DNA of 64,000 bases from Paenibacillus caseinilyticus (GTDB lineage Bacteria > Bacillota > Bacilli > Paenibacillales > NBRC-103111), in contig NZ_JAQAGY010000013.1 of NCBI RefSeq assembly GCF_027533645.1, forward strand, positions 62,001-126,000, read 5' to 3'. The notes below the pieces were generated by a model. It did no database searches and was not told the DNA's origin. It was given only the letters and a program-made list of their open reading frames with translations. Below are positions 30,437 through 39,455 of the stretch, one piece after another. Both the position numbers and the translations under genes were made by a program. Within the stretch, counting starts at the first letter, position 1. Each line of letters opens with the position of its first letter.

Positions 30437-32148
30437 GCCAGCACGCCTCCTTTTTGCCGGTAGGTTAAGATGCCCTCGGCCGCGCGGTATGCAAGCGCCC
30501 CCACCGTCCCGGTCGGATTGTATCCCGCATTCTGCGGGAAGGAGCTTGCGCCTACGACGAACAGGTTATCCACGTCCCACATTTGCGAATAGGTATTGAC
30601 CGCCGAGGTCTCCGGCGCCGAGCCCATGATGACGCCGCCCGTATTATGCGTCGATTGGTAGGTAGAAATATCGTAGGGGCCGAGCTCCTTCATCGGATCG
30701 ACATGCTCCGCGCCCATTTCTTTGAGAATATCGGCGCATTTGCCGGCCATGAATTTGGCCAGTTCCCGGTCCTGGTCCTCAAAGTCGAAGGTAATCCGCA
30801 GCAGCGGATCGCCGAATGCATCCTTGTACGTCGGATCGAGATCAAGATAATGGTGCCGGAACGACATGGAGGAGCCTTCCCCTCCCACCGTCAGCGCCCG
30901 GTTGGCGTACTTGACGGAATTGGCTTTGAAGTCCTTGCCCCAGGAAGGCGTTCCGGACGGAACCGGATTGTTCAGAATCGGCCGGTAGCCGGTTTGTCCC
31001 AGGATGATCATCCCGCCGTGAATGAAGTTCAGACTCGAATGATCGAAGTTATCGCCGTTATAATCGTCGACGATCATGCCGAGCGCGCCCGCCCCGGCAA
31101 AATTATTGAATTCCTTCTTCTCGAAAAAGCCGACCGCATTCCCCTTGCGAACCTGGTAGGCATAGTTTTTGCCGATGACCCCGGTGTGCGTGGCCGGATC
31201 ATACGGACGCCCGAGCTGAGACAACAGGAGCAGCCGCGTATTGTTGAAAACATAGCCGCACAGTACGACGATATCCGCCGGCTGTTCAATCTCTTCTCCC
31301 GTGGTCAAGTCTGTATACATGACGCCAGTCGCCTTATTCCCGGTATGCAGGATCCGTCGCACATTCGAGTGGGTCCGGATCTCGAACTTGCCCGTTTTTT
31401 TGGCGACCGGGATAACCGTGACCATTGGATCGGCCTTAGAGCCGTATTCACAGCCGAACCGCTCGCAGAAGCCGCAGTATTGACAGGCGGCTCGCGTAAT
31501 CCCGTCCGGATTCGTATAATTGTCCGACAGGTTCGCGGAGGGCTGTACGTAAGGATGCAGATTGAGCCGCTTCGTCGCCTCCGTGAAGAGCTCCATCGCC
31601 TTCGTTTTCTTCATCGGCGGGGTTGGGAACGGGCTGGACCGCTTGCCTCCCAGCGGATTATCCTCTCCGGAGATACCCGCCATTTTTTCGAATTTATCGT
31701 AGTAAGGCTCGATCTGGTCGTAGGTGATGCCCCAATCCTGGATGGTCATCTCGGCCGGAATTTTGTCCTTGCCGTAGCGTTCGATGGTCTTGCTCCGGAT
31801 CTCGAAGTCGTAGGGCAGGAACCGGAAATTCTGTCCATTCCAGTGCACACCCGAGCCGCCCAGGCCGTCGCCGATCAGAAAGGAACCGTACTGACGCATC
31901 GGCAGGGACCTGATGTTCTCGTTGCTGCGGAAGGTGATCGTCTCCTTAGAGAGATCCTGCATCATTTCATAACGGACGGCATAACGCAGTTCGTCATGTA
32001 CCATGAAGTAATCCTCGGTCTTGCGTTCCTTGCCCCGCTCGAGACCGACGACATTCAAGCCGGCCCTGGTGAGCTCCGAAGCGATAATGCCTCCGGCCCA
32101 CCCTACTCCTATGATCACAACGTCCGTCTTCGGCAGTGTCTTTGCCAT
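30433..32148 (-). CDS. GMC-family FAD oxidoreductase, gluconate 2-dehydrogenase-like large subunit
   Basis: 571 residues. N-terminal Rossmann motif VVIIGVGWAGG (FAD binding), GDGLGGSGVHWNG as the second FAD contact, a cysteine group CQYCGFCERFGC, the STHNTGGVIMG segment with the probable catalytic His, and the C-terminal FAD motif GASSFPQNAGYNPTGT. This matches the flavoprotein subunit of membrane-bound sugar-acid/alcohol dehydrogenases. The protein has no signal peptide, so it is probably co-exported with the Tat-signal small subunit encoded 21 nt upstream, as in bacterial FAD-glucose and gluconate dehydrogenases. No cytochrome c subunit follows, so the electron acceptor is unknown. Substrate could be gluconate, another sugar acid, a sugar or an alcohol. 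Confidence 0.92.
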   Translation of the reverse strand: MAKTLPKTDVVIIGVGWAGGIIASELTRAGLNVVGLERGKERKTEDYFMVHDELRYAVRYEMMQDLSKETITFRSNENIRSLPMRQYGSFLIGDGLGGSGVHWNGQNFRFLPYDFEIRSKTIERYGKDKIPAEMTIQDWGITYDQIEPYYDKFEKMAGISGEDNPLGGKRSSPFPTPPMKKTKAMELFTEATKRLNLHPYVQPSANLSDNYTNPDGITRAACQYCGFCERFGCEYGSKADPMVTVIPVAKKTGKFEIRTHSNVRRILHTGNKATGVMYTDLTTGEEIEQPADIVVLCGYVFNNTRLLLLSQLGRPYDPATHTGVIGKNYAYQVRKGNAVGFFEKKEFNNFAGAGALGMIVDDYNGDNFDHSSLNFIHGGMIILGQTGYRPILNNPVPSGTPSWGKDFKANSVKYANRALTVGGEGSSMSFRHHYLDLDPTYKDAFGDPLLRITFDFEDQDRELAKFMAGKCADILKEMGAEHVDPMKELGPYDISTYQSTHNTGGVIMGSAPETSAVNTYSQMWDVDNLFVVGASSFPQNAGYNPTGTVGALAYRAAEGILTYRQKGGVLA

Positions 32149-32169
32149 ACGCAGCTTTCCCTCTTTCCC

Positions 32170-32940
32170 TTAATGAGTCATGTGCTCCTGCAGGCTTTGC
32201 GGAGGAATTTTCGTGAACTCTTTGTCGATCACGGTGGCATAGCTCATTTGAGCTCCCGGGAAATTCCTCATCTGCCAGCCCTTCATATCGATATTGCCGC
32301 CATACAACGGATCGCTGTAAGCCCCTTCCAGCGTGTTGCTGCGGAGCGTTTTGAAGAATCCGCTTGCGGAGATCGTCGTCAGCTTCGCCTCATCGGTCTC
32401 GAACGCTTTGAGCGCCTGGTCTTTCTGTTCGTCGGTCAGCCCGGTGAACCCGGTCTGGAATTGGGCCTGGCTGTAATTCTCCAGCTCCCGCAGACCGATC
32501 TCATACATCTCCCGCCTCTTCAGCCGGCCTTGATAGCCCTGCACCTTCTCTCCGGCGAAGAACGGCGGAGACATATAGTCCCTCGCATTGAAGCCGTAGT
32601 CGCCTGCAAGCTGGTGGTCAATGAAGAAGGCTACGCCGAGTTCCTTGGCCCCCGGCCCGTTCTCGTCCGCCGGAAAGATGCGTTCGACCGCCGCTTCGGT
32701 GACAGCGAACTGTTCCGGCGTGAAGAACATTAACGCGCGGTTGTAGTTTTTGGGCTCCGCCGCTGCCGGAGCCGGAGCGGGCGCTGCGGTTTGGGGGGAT
32801 TTTTTGATAAGCGAGCCGATCGCGCCACCGAGTACCGCCCCACCGAGCACAAACCCGGTGTTCTTAATAAAATTCCGCCGGGAAAGCTTGCCGGGTTCTC
32901 CCTGCTCTTCCTTTGGCTTCTGTCCATCTTGCTGTTCCAT
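32170..32940 (-). CDS. Gluconate 2-dehydrogenase subunit 3 family protein with Tat signal
   Basis: 256 residues from the ATG at 32940, chosen for AGGTGG 5 nt upstream; an upstream in-frame extension is not supported. Twin-arginine signal SRRNFIKNTG (Arg21-Arg22) is followed by a Gly/Ala-rich hydrophobic stretch (GGAVLGGAIGSLI) and a Pro/Ala-rich linker. The rest fits the small-subunit family (pfam name gluconate 2-dehydrogenase subunit 3), including FTPEQFAVTEAAVERIFPAD and FFIDHQLAG. In this family the small subunit carries the Tat signal and escorts the GMC flavoprotein across the membrane. It heads an operon with the flavoprotein and tatA. Divergent from the spore lipoprotein gene. Confidence 0.92.
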   Translation of the reverse strand: MEQQDGQKPKEEQGEPGKLSRRNFIKNTGFVLGGAVLGGAIGSLIKKSPQTAAPAPAPAAAEPKNYNRALMFFTPEQFAVTEAAVERIFPADENGPGAKELGVAFFIDHQLAGDYGFNARDYMSPPFFAGEKVQGYQGRLKRREMYEIGLRELENYSQAQFQTGFTGLTDEQKDQALKAFETDEAKLTTISASGFFKTLRSNTLEGAYSDPLYGGNIDMKGWQMRNFPGAQMSYATVIDKEFTKIPPQSLQEHMTH

Positions 32941-33059
32941 TGCAGCCACCTCACCATTGTAGGATCGATTTTTTATATTATTTTTCCAAGAAGAGGATAT
33001 TATACAAACCGAAGGAAAGGTTACCCTAATAAAAATTGAAAACATTGGAGGGTTCTATC

Positions 33060-33782
33060 ATGAAAAAGGGGCTCATGCTTGCTGTGCCGGTGGTTTGCAG
33101 CGTTCTGGCTCTCACGGCCTGCCAGCAAAATACGAATCAAAACGCCAGCCAGACGGCGAACCAAACCGGCAAAGCCAATCAGCTTCAGACCCAATCCGCT
33201 GCCGGGACTTCGGATCATACGCAAGGGACGCATCTGCATGATGCAGGAGTCATTCCAAGCGCCAACAGCCACAAGCTCCGCACGACCAATGAGCTTGGCG
33301 GCACCTCTAAGGGACTCGGAAGCTCGGTGTACAGCATGATCGGGAGCTCGGGGCTTCACAGCGAGGGCTTCTCCTCCCACCTCGAATCCCGGCTCAGCGG
33401 AGCGGGAATCGAAGGCGTGAAGGTGTTCGTATTCGACGATACGGTCGTGCTGGCGACCGACCATCTGCAGAAATCGGGAGCCCAAATCGATTCTCTGCAG
33501 CAAAAGGTGCTCAGCCCGCACGGGGGGCAGTCCGGCAAAGGCCAGGAGCCGGGAACAAGCGTAGGGACGCTGGGCTCTAATGCGGGCTCGGACGATAATC
33601 TGGGTCAGGCGGAACTGCGGATCCGCGATTTCATCGGGGGCAACGTGAAGGTGATCAAGGCTACCGGCGCGGAGGCAGTTCAAACGATCGACCGGATGAA
33701 AGCCAATGCTAGTTCATCCTCCTTGTCCCCTTCGGAGCTGGCCAACGATCTGCGCAAGCTGCTCGACATGGCCCAAAAATAA
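33060..33782 (+). CDS. YhcN/YlaJ-family sporulation lipoprotein
   Basis: 240 residues from the ATG at 33060, behind GGAGGG; the TTG at 33036 is in frame but lacks a site. The signal peptide ends in the lipobox LTAC, so the protein is lipid-anchored. Next come a Gln/Asn/Thr-rich linker and a His-rich patch (DHTQGTHLHD). The C-terminal half (VKVFVFDDTVVLATD..., AELRIRDFIGGNVKVIKATG) matches the YhcN/YlaJ family of lipoproteins found in the spore membrane of Bacillus and Paenibacillus. Its role there (germination or outgrowth) is from family knowledge. It is a single-gene unit ending at a large bidirectional terminator. Confidence 0.88.
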   Translation: MKKGLMLAVPVVCSVLALTACQQNTNQNASQTANQTGKANQLQTQSAAGTSDHTQGTHLHDAGVIPSANSHKLRTTNELGGTSKGLGSSVYSMIGSSGLHSEGFSSHLESRLSGAGIEGVKVFVFDDTVVLATDHLQKSGAQIDSLQQKVLSPHGGQSGKGQEPGTSVGTLGSNAGSDDNLGQAELRIRDFIGGNVKVIKATGAEAVQTIDRMKANASSSSLSPSELANDLRKLLDMAQK

Positions 33783-33852
33783 CGGAGTCCTGCCCAAGTT
33801 GAATGATCTGGCGGCATGGTGCCCGTGCGCGGGTCTCCGGGCCTGATAACAA

Positions 33853-33920
33853 TAAAACACCCCCCAGCATGCTACCCGTTGGCCTGAAGAGGCGGTACCG
33901 GGTGCGATGCTGGGGGGTGT
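33853..33920. terminator. Bidirectional terminator between convergent genes
   Basis: Inverted repeat acaccccccagcat / atgctggggggtgt extended inward by acccg / cgggt. On the minus strand it is followed by TTTTATTG, on the plus strand by ATTTG. It lies between the lipoprotein gene and the convergent M6 protease gene. Confidence 0.8.
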
Positions 33921-33972
33921 ATTTGCGCTGTGTTACCTGAGAGTCGAATGAAAGATAAGAATGAGTGCCTGC

Positions 33973-36348
33973 TTATTTATCCTTGTGAATCCAAATCAAT
34001 CCGGCAGAGTTGTCTCTGGCTTCGCCGACTACTCTGAACTTCAATCCGTAATTCGGCACCTTCCGTCCGGCGTCCGGAATCAGGGTGTTGCTGTAGCTCT
34101 TGGCGTCGGAGAACTCGGTCACGCCAGGCAGCGGCTTATACTTATATTCGCCTCTGGATTCGTTATTGATGTACCAGGCAGGCGTCTTATCCAAGGAGAA
34201 TGCTGCATCCGCCACTTGGTAACGCGTGGTCTGGGCGACAGTGTCGGCCCCGTTCTTCTTGAATACCAGCGCTTCGGGATGGGAATCGACTACGCCGAGG
34301 AATCCTTGTCCCGGGTGGATGCCCACCCAGTTGTCGAGATAGCTGTCATCCGCATACCATACGACAAGTCCGGTATTGTATTTGACGCCGCGGCTGAAGG
34401 CCAGCGCACGGTCCGCCCCCTCGTAATTTCTCCATTCGAGATAGTAATAGTGTTTCTTGAGTTCCACACCGTTCGATACCGTGAACCCGTTCAAGGTGAG
34501 GCCCGGCGTTCCTTCGGCATCGTCCGAGAAGACGGTCTGGCCGTTGACGGTTAACTTGGCATTATCGAGCGCGAAGCCGTTCAGGGCAAGGCCGCCGTCC
34601 GTAACATAATCGAAGTGGAGAGAGACTTTGCTGCCGGCGAACTGGTTCAGATTGTAGGATTTGTCCACCCAAGCCCCGTTGGTGGTTTCGGCCTTGGCGT
34701 CGCCGTTCGTATCGTCGTCGCCAATCGTATCGAGCACGACGCTCTTTCCATCGTAGGTCACCGCGGTTACCGTGAGGGCGTCATACTGGTACTCGACATC
34801 ATACAAGGTCTTGAAATCGAACGAAGCCGTCTTGGCCGCGGTCAAATCAAACTCCGGCGTGGCGAGCGTCGTGTGAAGATTGTCGCCCTTGGTGCTGTAG
34901 TAGTACTTCGTGCCGAAGGCCGGCTTAATGCCCTGCACTTCCTTCTCGGGCAGGTTGACTTTCACGATGCCGGGATTGCGCGACTTGGTCACACTCTGGT
35001 CAATAATGGCTGCCGCACCGAACCCGTTGATCTCTGACGCATCGATCTCGCTGATGTTGGCCCAGTTGCCGCCCATCGTTTTCTGGAACTGCTCTTTATT
35101 CTGGGGAGAGAACGAGCTTGGCGTAGTACCGGCAATGTTCCCGTTCCAGCTGCCGCCGCTCATGATGGACCAGGAAGCGACAGGCTCGCCTTGACCGGTA
35201 TATTGGGTATCGTATTCATCCGGCAAACCAAGGTCATGGCCGTATTCGTGGGCGAATACCCCTACGGCTCCGTCTTCCGGCTGGATCGTGTAATCATAAG
35301 CAGCCATTTGGCCGCCCCAATAGTCGACTGGGGTGCTAGTGCCGGGAATGCGGTACACGCCATTCAACGTCCAACGGTGCGACCACACGGCATTGTCTCC
35401 GAGCTGGCCGCCGCCGGCTTCCTGTCCGGTACCCGCATGAATAATCATCAGATGATCCACGATCCCGTCGGGTTCGTTCTGGTTCCCGTCCCCGTCCATA
35501 TCGTATAAATCGAAGGTATCATAGTCGGCGAGATTCACGCCCTTCGCTGCCGCCGCATTCAGGGCGTCCTTCACCAGATCCCGGGGCCCCTTCGGATCCT
35601 GGTTGTCATGACCACCGGCCGGGTTGTCGTCCCCGTACTCCGCAGCGGAGCCCGGAACCGTCAGCCAATCGGATACATAACCGTCCACCGTGTAGCTGCC
35701 GCCGGACTGCTCTTCATAGTACTGCTTGAACGTGGGGACCTTGGAACCGTCGAAGAGCGTGAAGTTCCGGCTGCCGAACATCAGCTTCTGATAGTGCTCC
35801 CGGCTGAAATCGCTTGCATACATATAGCCCGGCTCTTGCTTGATGTTGTTATGCTTGAAGTCCGCGAATTCCGTCAGCAGCACCAGCACTTTGTCCTGAC
35901 GGACAGGACCGTTATAGCGCTGCGTCCGCGCTTCGGGAATCCGGATGCCGTCCGGGTTTCCCCTTTTGAAGTTGTCGTGGCCTTTGCTCATCTGTTTTAA
36001 CAGCTGCGTTTTTTGCTTCGCCAAAAACTCCTTGGACTTCCGGTCCATCTCGTCATGACGCTTGTCCTGCTTGGCGCTGGGACTTTGAATATTTTTACTT
36101 TTGGCCGCTATGTACGATTTGACGGATTTGGCGATTTGGTCGGGTGTCGCATTCTTGCTCAGAATGCCGCGGTTCATCAGCCCCTTGGCCAGGCGCTCTT
36201 CGTCAACAATGTTCAGATCGACCGGCGGCGCATCCAGAGCCGCGCCGGTATACTCCGATTCCGCCGCCAGAGCCGAGGAAGAGAGTAGTCCCGCACCCAA
36301 GCAGGCGGATAATAGTATGCTGGTCATTTTCAAATTTCGTTTTTTCAA
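33973..36348 (-). CDS. Secreted M6-family metalloprotease, immune inhibitor A-like
   Basis: 791 residues from a TTG start at 36348, chosen because AGGAGG lies 8 nt upstream; no ATG fits. Signal peptide with core [13 protein letters not shown] ending ALAAES, then a propeptide rich in Lys and Gln. The zinc site is [14 protein letters not shown] (His near residue 366), the HExxH...D arrangement of peptidase family M6. The C-terminal half contains jelly-roll-like segments ([28 protein letters not shown]) as in the VEG/MAM-type domains of immune inhibitor A. InA proteases of the Bacillus cereus group degrade host antimicrobial peptides; in a soil bacterium the role may be nutritional. It is a single-gene unit; about 45 nt AT-rich sequence upstream of the start probably holds the promoter. 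Confidence 0.92.
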   Translation of the reverse strand: MKKRNLKMTSILLSACLGAGLLSSSALAAESEYTGAALDAPPVDLNIVDEERLAKGLMNRGILSKNATPDQIAKSVKSYIAAKSKNIQSPSAKQDKRHDEMDRKSKEFLAKQKTQLLKQMSKGHDNFKRGNPDGIRIPEARTQRYNGPVRQDKVLVLLTEFADFKHNNIKQEPGYMYASDFSREHYQKLMFGSRNFTLFDGSKVPTFKQYYEEQSGGSYTVDGYVSDWLTVPGSAAEYGDDNPAGGHDNQDPKGPRDLVKDALNAAAAKGVNLADYDTFDLYDMDGDGNQNEPDGIVDHLMIIHAGTGQEAGGGQLGDNAVWSHRWTLNGVYRIPGTSTPVDYWGGQMAAYDYTIQPEDGAVGVFAHEYGHDLGLPDEYDTQYTGQGEPVASWSIMSGGSWNGNIAGTTPSSFSPQNKEQFQKTMGGNWANISEIDASEINGFGAAAIIDQSVTKSRNPGIVKVNLPEKEVQGIKPAFGTKYYYSTKGDNLHTTLATPEFDLTAAKTASFDFKTLYDVEYQYDALTVTAVTYDGKSVVLDTIGDDDTNGDAKAETTNGAWVDKSYNLNQFAGSKVSLHFDYVTDGGLALNGFALDNAKLTVNGQTVFSDDAEGTPGLTLNGFTVSNGVELKKHYYYLEWRNYEGADRALAFSRGVKYNTGLVVWYADDSYLDNWVGIHPGQGFLGVVDSHPEALVFKKNGADTVAQTTRYQVADAAFSLDKTPAWYINNESRGEYKYKPLPGVTEFSDAKSYSNTLIPDAGRKVPNYGLKFRVVGEARDNSAGLIWIHKDK

Positions 36349-36616
36349 TAGGAATCCTCCTAAGATAATAAAGTAGATTACGATATCTGACATTTAACCA
36401 TTGGTATATTGAAATTAATTAAATAATAGTTTGACTATTCTGGTAAGTGCTTCGGGTCCTGAGCAAATAGGCCCATATTTTTCCTTTGTCGACTCGTTTC
36501 TGCAATTTCTGCAGCTGCCCGTTGTGAGCAGAATAGCCCTGCCCATCCAGCTTGTATGGGCCAAGGACAACAAAACAGGAGCCGAAACGCCCGGCCCCTG
36601 TGCTGTATTCCACGTA

Positions 36617-36661
36617 CAAAGCGGCTGCCGGAGACGATCATTCTAGTCCCTGGCAGCCGCT
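36617..36661 (-). terminator. Weak terminator after the HxlR regulator
   Basis: Ten-bp stem agcggctgcc / ggcagccgct, 22-nt loop, followed on the minus strand by only TTTG. It lies 16 nt after the HxlR stop. I see no gene in the rest of 36394-36616. Confidence 0.5.
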
Positions 36662-36676
36662 CTGTTGATTGTTGGC

Positions 36677-37021
36677 TCAAGCTAATTCAGCTGATTTGCT
36701 CTTTTGCGGACACGTGAGCTCCGTCTGGGCCCAAGCCCTCATCGCAGCAAAAATGGGTTGAAGGCGCTGCCCGCGTTCGGTGAGTTCATACTCGACGTGC
36801 AGCGGAACGCCCGGGTACAGCGTCCGGGTAACAATGCCCTGTTCCTCGAGCAGACGCAGCCGGTCCGTCAAGGTCTTCGGACTGATGGGGTGCAGCGAAC
36901 GGCGCAGTTCCCCAAAGCGCTTGATGCCATTGAACAAGTCGCGCAGGAGCAGCAGGGTCCACTTACCGTCCAGCATCTTCAAGACCGGCTCGATGACATC
37001 AGGGCATTCAGGATCGATCAT
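36677..37021 (-). CDS. HxlR/MarR-like winged-helix transcriptional regulator
   Basis: 114 residues. It has the HxlR family order: CPDVIEPVLKMLDGKWTLLLLRDL, then KRFGELRRSLHPISPKTLTDRLRLLEE, which is the helix-turn-helix, then the wing LHVEYELTERGQRL. HxlR proteins usually regulate a neighbouring enzyme gene in response to a reactive or aromatic compound. GGAGGG lies 7 nt before the ATG. It is divergent from the haloalkane-dehalogenase-like gene 118 bp away, which is the likely target. There is a Cys near the N-terminus (Cys6), as in redox-sensing relatives, but sensing is not shown by sequence. Confidence 0.93.
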   Translation of the reverse strand: MIDPECPDVIEPVLKMLDGKWTLLLLRDLFNGIKRFGELRRSLHPISPKTLTDRLRLLEEQGIVTRTLYPGVPLHVEYELTERGQRLQPIFAAMRAWAQTELTCPQKSKSAELA

Positions 37022-37034
37022 CTGCTATCCCTCC

Positions 37035-37094
37035 ATAGTTCATTTTTTGAAACTATTGCACTTATTTGTAACTACTTTTCAAATGTATCATACT
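37035..37094. promoter_or_regulatory. Divergent promoter/operator region between HxlR and hydrolase
   Basis: An inverted repeat ATAGTT-N10-AACTAT (37035-37056) just before the HxlR start is a candidate HxlR operator. On the plus strand TTGTAA (37066-37071), 17-bp spacer, CATACT (37089-37094) is a candidate promoter for the hydrolase gene. Confidence 0.4.
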
Positions 37095-37139
37095 CCGATA
37101 CGATGGGGAAAGTGAAAGTGAAGGAAAGGAAGAGATCCC

Positions 37140-38036
37140 ATGACTATCCAAATGAAACGGCCCTTTGAAGTGGACGCGGAGGAATACCCGTTCAAGGACC
37201 ACTGGCTGCCCTACCGCGACGGCATGATCCATTATCTGGACGAGGGAGAAGGACCGGTGGTTCTGCTCCTGCACGGCAATCCTACCTGGTCTTATCTGTA
37301 CCGGAATGTCATCAAAGAGCTCAGCCGCGAATGCAGGCTGGTCGCCGTCGATTACCCCGGATTCGGGATGTCTCAAGCGCCTTCCGGCTACGGCTATACG
37401 CCGCAGGAACAGTCGGAGGCCGTTCACGAATGGATCCGGCGCCTCGACCTCAAGGATTTTGTGATGGTCGTCCAGGACTGGGGCGGTCCCATCGGATTCG
37501 ACTATGCGACGAAGAACCGCGACAACCTGCGCGGCATCGTTCTCATGAACACCTGGGCCTGGCCGGCTGAGCGTCTTCCGATGAAGCTGTTCTCCCTGGC
37601 CATGGGAGGGCGGCCTCTGGGGTACTGGCTCCAGACCCGGCGCAACTTCTTCGCCAGAGTCATCGTACCGCACGGGATTCACCATACGGACAGGGTCACG
37701 GACACGTTGCGCGCAGCCTATACAGCCCCCTTCCCCACCCCGGCCTCGAGGAAGCCGACATGGGTTTTCCCAAGGCACATCCGCAAGGCGCGGCCTTGGC
37801 TGGCTGAGACCGAATCCAGGCTTCCGGCATTGTCTAACGTGCCTGCCCACATCCTGTGGGGTACAAAAGACAGCGCCGGCTTCCCGCTCGAAGAGATGGC
37901 CAAATGGCAGAGCTACCTTCAAAATCATGAATCGGAAGTCCTCGATGATGCTTCTCATTACGTCCAGGAAGACCGGCCGGACCGGGTTGCCGCGGCCATT
38001 CGAAGAATCCTGGAAAGAACGCATCGATCTTCTTGA
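37140..38036 (+). CDS. Haloalkane dehalogenase-like alpha/beta hydrolase
   Basis: 298 residues of alpha/beta-hydrolase fold. HGNPTWSYLYR is the oxyanion-hole loop, including Asn47. The nucleophile elbow VQDWGGPIG has Asp113 and not Ser, with the adjacent Trp114. DASHYVQED carries the catalytic His. An Asp nucleophile with Asn and Trp halide-stabilising residues is the pattern of haloalkane dehalogenases (DhaA/LinB type), which hydrolyse carbon-halogen bonds to alcohol and halide. Epoxide hydrolases share the Asp but not this Asn/Trp pair. Start at the ATG behind AAGGAAGAG. It is divergent from an HxlR regulator, so probably inducible. The natural substrate is unknown. Confidence 0.88.
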   Translation: MTIQMKRPFEVDAEEYPFKDHWLPYRDGMIHYLDEGEGPVVLLLHGNPTWSYLYRNVIKELSRECRLVAVDYPGFGMSQAPSGYGYTPQEQSEAVHEWIRRLDLKDFVMVVQDWGGPIGFDYATKNRDNLRGIVLMNTWAWPAERLPMKLFSLAMGGRPLGYWLQTRRNFFARVIVPHGIHHTDRVTDTLRAAYTAPFPTPASRKPTWVFPRHIRKARPWLAETESRLPALSNVPAHILWGTKDSAGFPLEEMAKWQSYLQNHESEVLDDASHYVQEDRPDRVAAAIRRILERTHRSS

Positions 38037-38217
38037 GCGAAAATTACTATAACAAAGACCGCTGCAAGTAAAGCGGATCTACGGCTGTTCCACAGCAGAT
38101 CCCTGGAGAAGGTCGTGCCCGTGTACTTCCATTCTCATGATCGGCCTTGTGGATGGACGCTTTCTAAGCAGAATTTGATTTATTGATCACTCACCATAGG
38201 TCACATCGTTTTTTCCG

Positions 38218-39174
38218 TCATTTGCCGCTCTGCAATTCGCGGATCGTTGCCGTAATGCCGTCAATGAAGGGGGTTGCCGGAATGTTACCGATGCGGCGCT
38301 CGTATTTGTCCCCGCTCAAACGCAGCGGTTCTTCTGTCAAATACAGCATCTCGACGACCTCTTTCATCACGGGGACAAAGAGACCCAGCAGGGAGAGGCC
38401 GGCTTTCCCCAGAGAGATAACAGGGTTCGAAGCTCCGCTTGCCCTCTGGGCAATACGCACGATCTCACGGCCGGAGATGACACCGGCGCCCGGAAGGTTC
38501 CAATTCTCTCCGTAAGCATCCTCCCGGGCGGCAAGCTCGGCGATCATCACCGCTGCGTCGGGCAAGTACACGTATTCACGGGGTACCCTCATGCCCCCGA
38601 TGAAGAACGCCATTTTGCCTGCGGCAATGCTCTCGAGGGTGCCCCCGAGATAAGAGGCTTGATTCGCGGTCGGCCCGTAGTAATCCGGCAGGCGGACAAT
38701 CATGGCCTCCACGTTATTCCAGCGGCTGCTGAATATCATCTGTTCAAAGGCGAGCCGGACTTTCCCTTTCTTGGTATGCGGCTGCTTCGGGTGGTCCTCG
38801 GTCACCCGGTCCGACTGCCTCCTTCCGTAAGGATAAATGCCGTCTACCGCGACTACCTTCAAGCCTAGCCGGCTCGCGGCTTCCATGACCGATTCACCCA
38901 GCGGAATCAGCCGGCTTGCCATCTCATGGTACGGTACGTTCGCGCAGTGGAAGAGGACGTCCGCACCTGCCGAAGCGGCCGCTACATCACCCGGCCGGAA
39001 CGCGTCGCCTGCCGCCAGCGACAGGTTGGCCGGATTTCCGAGCTTCGCCGCGAATTGTTCCAGCTTCGGGAGAGAACGGCCGAAGGCCGTCGTAGGAATT
39101 CCCCGCTTCACCAGCTCCGCCGTAATAACGGCACCCGTGCCGCCTGTTGCTCCTACCACAATCGCTCTTTTCAT
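38218..39174 (-). CDS. NAD(P)-dependent epimerase/dehydratase-like (extended SDR/NmrA-like) protein
   Basis: 318 residues from the ATG at 39174, which has GAGGCGG 6 nt upstream; two ATG codons further up are within or before that site. The N-terminus IVVGATGGTGAVI is the Rossmann GxxGxxG motif. Next come a FGRSLPKL segment, VDGIYPYGRRQ (weak YxxxK-like region) and VRLPDYYGPTANQ, which matches the substrate-domain entrance of extended SDR proteins. Substrate cannot be read from sequence. The gene is preceded by a near-consensus promoter overlapped by two palindromes, so it is tightly regulated by a TetR-type repressor not encoded nearby. It stands alone; convergent with the hydrolase gene, from which a 180-bp gap with no recognisable feature separates it. 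Confidence 0.85.
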   Translation of the reverse strand: MKRAIVVGATGGTGAVITAELVKRGIPTTAFGRSLPKLEQFAAKLGNPANLSLAAGDAFRPGDVAAASAGADVLFHCANVPYHEMASRLIPLGESVMEAASRLGLKVVAVDGIYPYGRRQSDRVTEDHPKQPHTKKGKVRLAFEQMIFSSRWNNVEAMIVRLPDYYGPTANQASYLGGTLESIAAGKMAFFIGGMRVPREYVYLPDAAVMIAELAAREDAYGENWNLPGAGVISGREIVRIAQRASGASNPVISLGKAGLSLLGLFVPVMKEVVEMLYLTEEPLRLSGDKYERRIGNIPATPFIDGITATIRELQSGK

Positions 39175-39201
39175 GTTCATCCGCCTCATTTCGATGTAGG
39201 T

Positions 39202-39223
39202 TTAGTGATTGATCAATCACTAA
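39202..39223. promoter_or_regulatory. TetR-type operator O1
   Basis: Perfect 22-bp palindrome whose half-site is TTAGTGATTGA. It lies downstream of the -10 element and upstream of the ribosome site of the epimerase-like gene. Confidence 0.75.
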
Positions 39224-39234
39224 CTTATAAGTGC

Positions 39235-39263
39235 ACTATACCAAGTATCTAGTGATTGGTCAA
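39235..39263 (-). promoter_or_regulatory. Promoter of the epimerase-like gene
   Basis: On the minus strand TTGACC (39258-39263), 17-bp spacer, TATAGT (39235-39240). The -35 lies inside operator O2. Confidence 0.8.
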
Positions 39264-39269
39264 TCACTA
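39250..39269. promoter_or_regulatory. TetR-type operator O2
   Basis: Near-perfect palindrome tagtgattggtcaatcacta, the same half-sites as O1 (AGTGATTG) with one central change. It covers the -35 element. Confidence 0.75.
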
Positions 39270-39367
39270 ATTTTAAAAATGAATGTGCAGTCCCCTTTGC
39301 GATTGACCTTCTCTTTCTCCTGCTTGTTAGGAAGCGGCCTTAAGGGCTTAGTGCTGCCCAGCCCAAA

Positions 39368-39392
39368 GACCCGGAGACTAACGTCCCGGGTC
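39368..39392 (-). terminator. Possible terminator after the first sugar ABC operon
   Basis: Stem gacccgg / ccgggtc with an 11-nt loop, followed on the minus strand by TTTGGGC; the T-run is short. It lies about 65 nt after the permease stop. I see no gene in 39272-39455. Confidence 0.45.
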
Positions 39393-39455
39393 CCTGCCTG
39401 CCCTCATTCCCTGCCTGGCGCCATCATAGGTCCCTCGCCCAAGTGGACGCGCACC

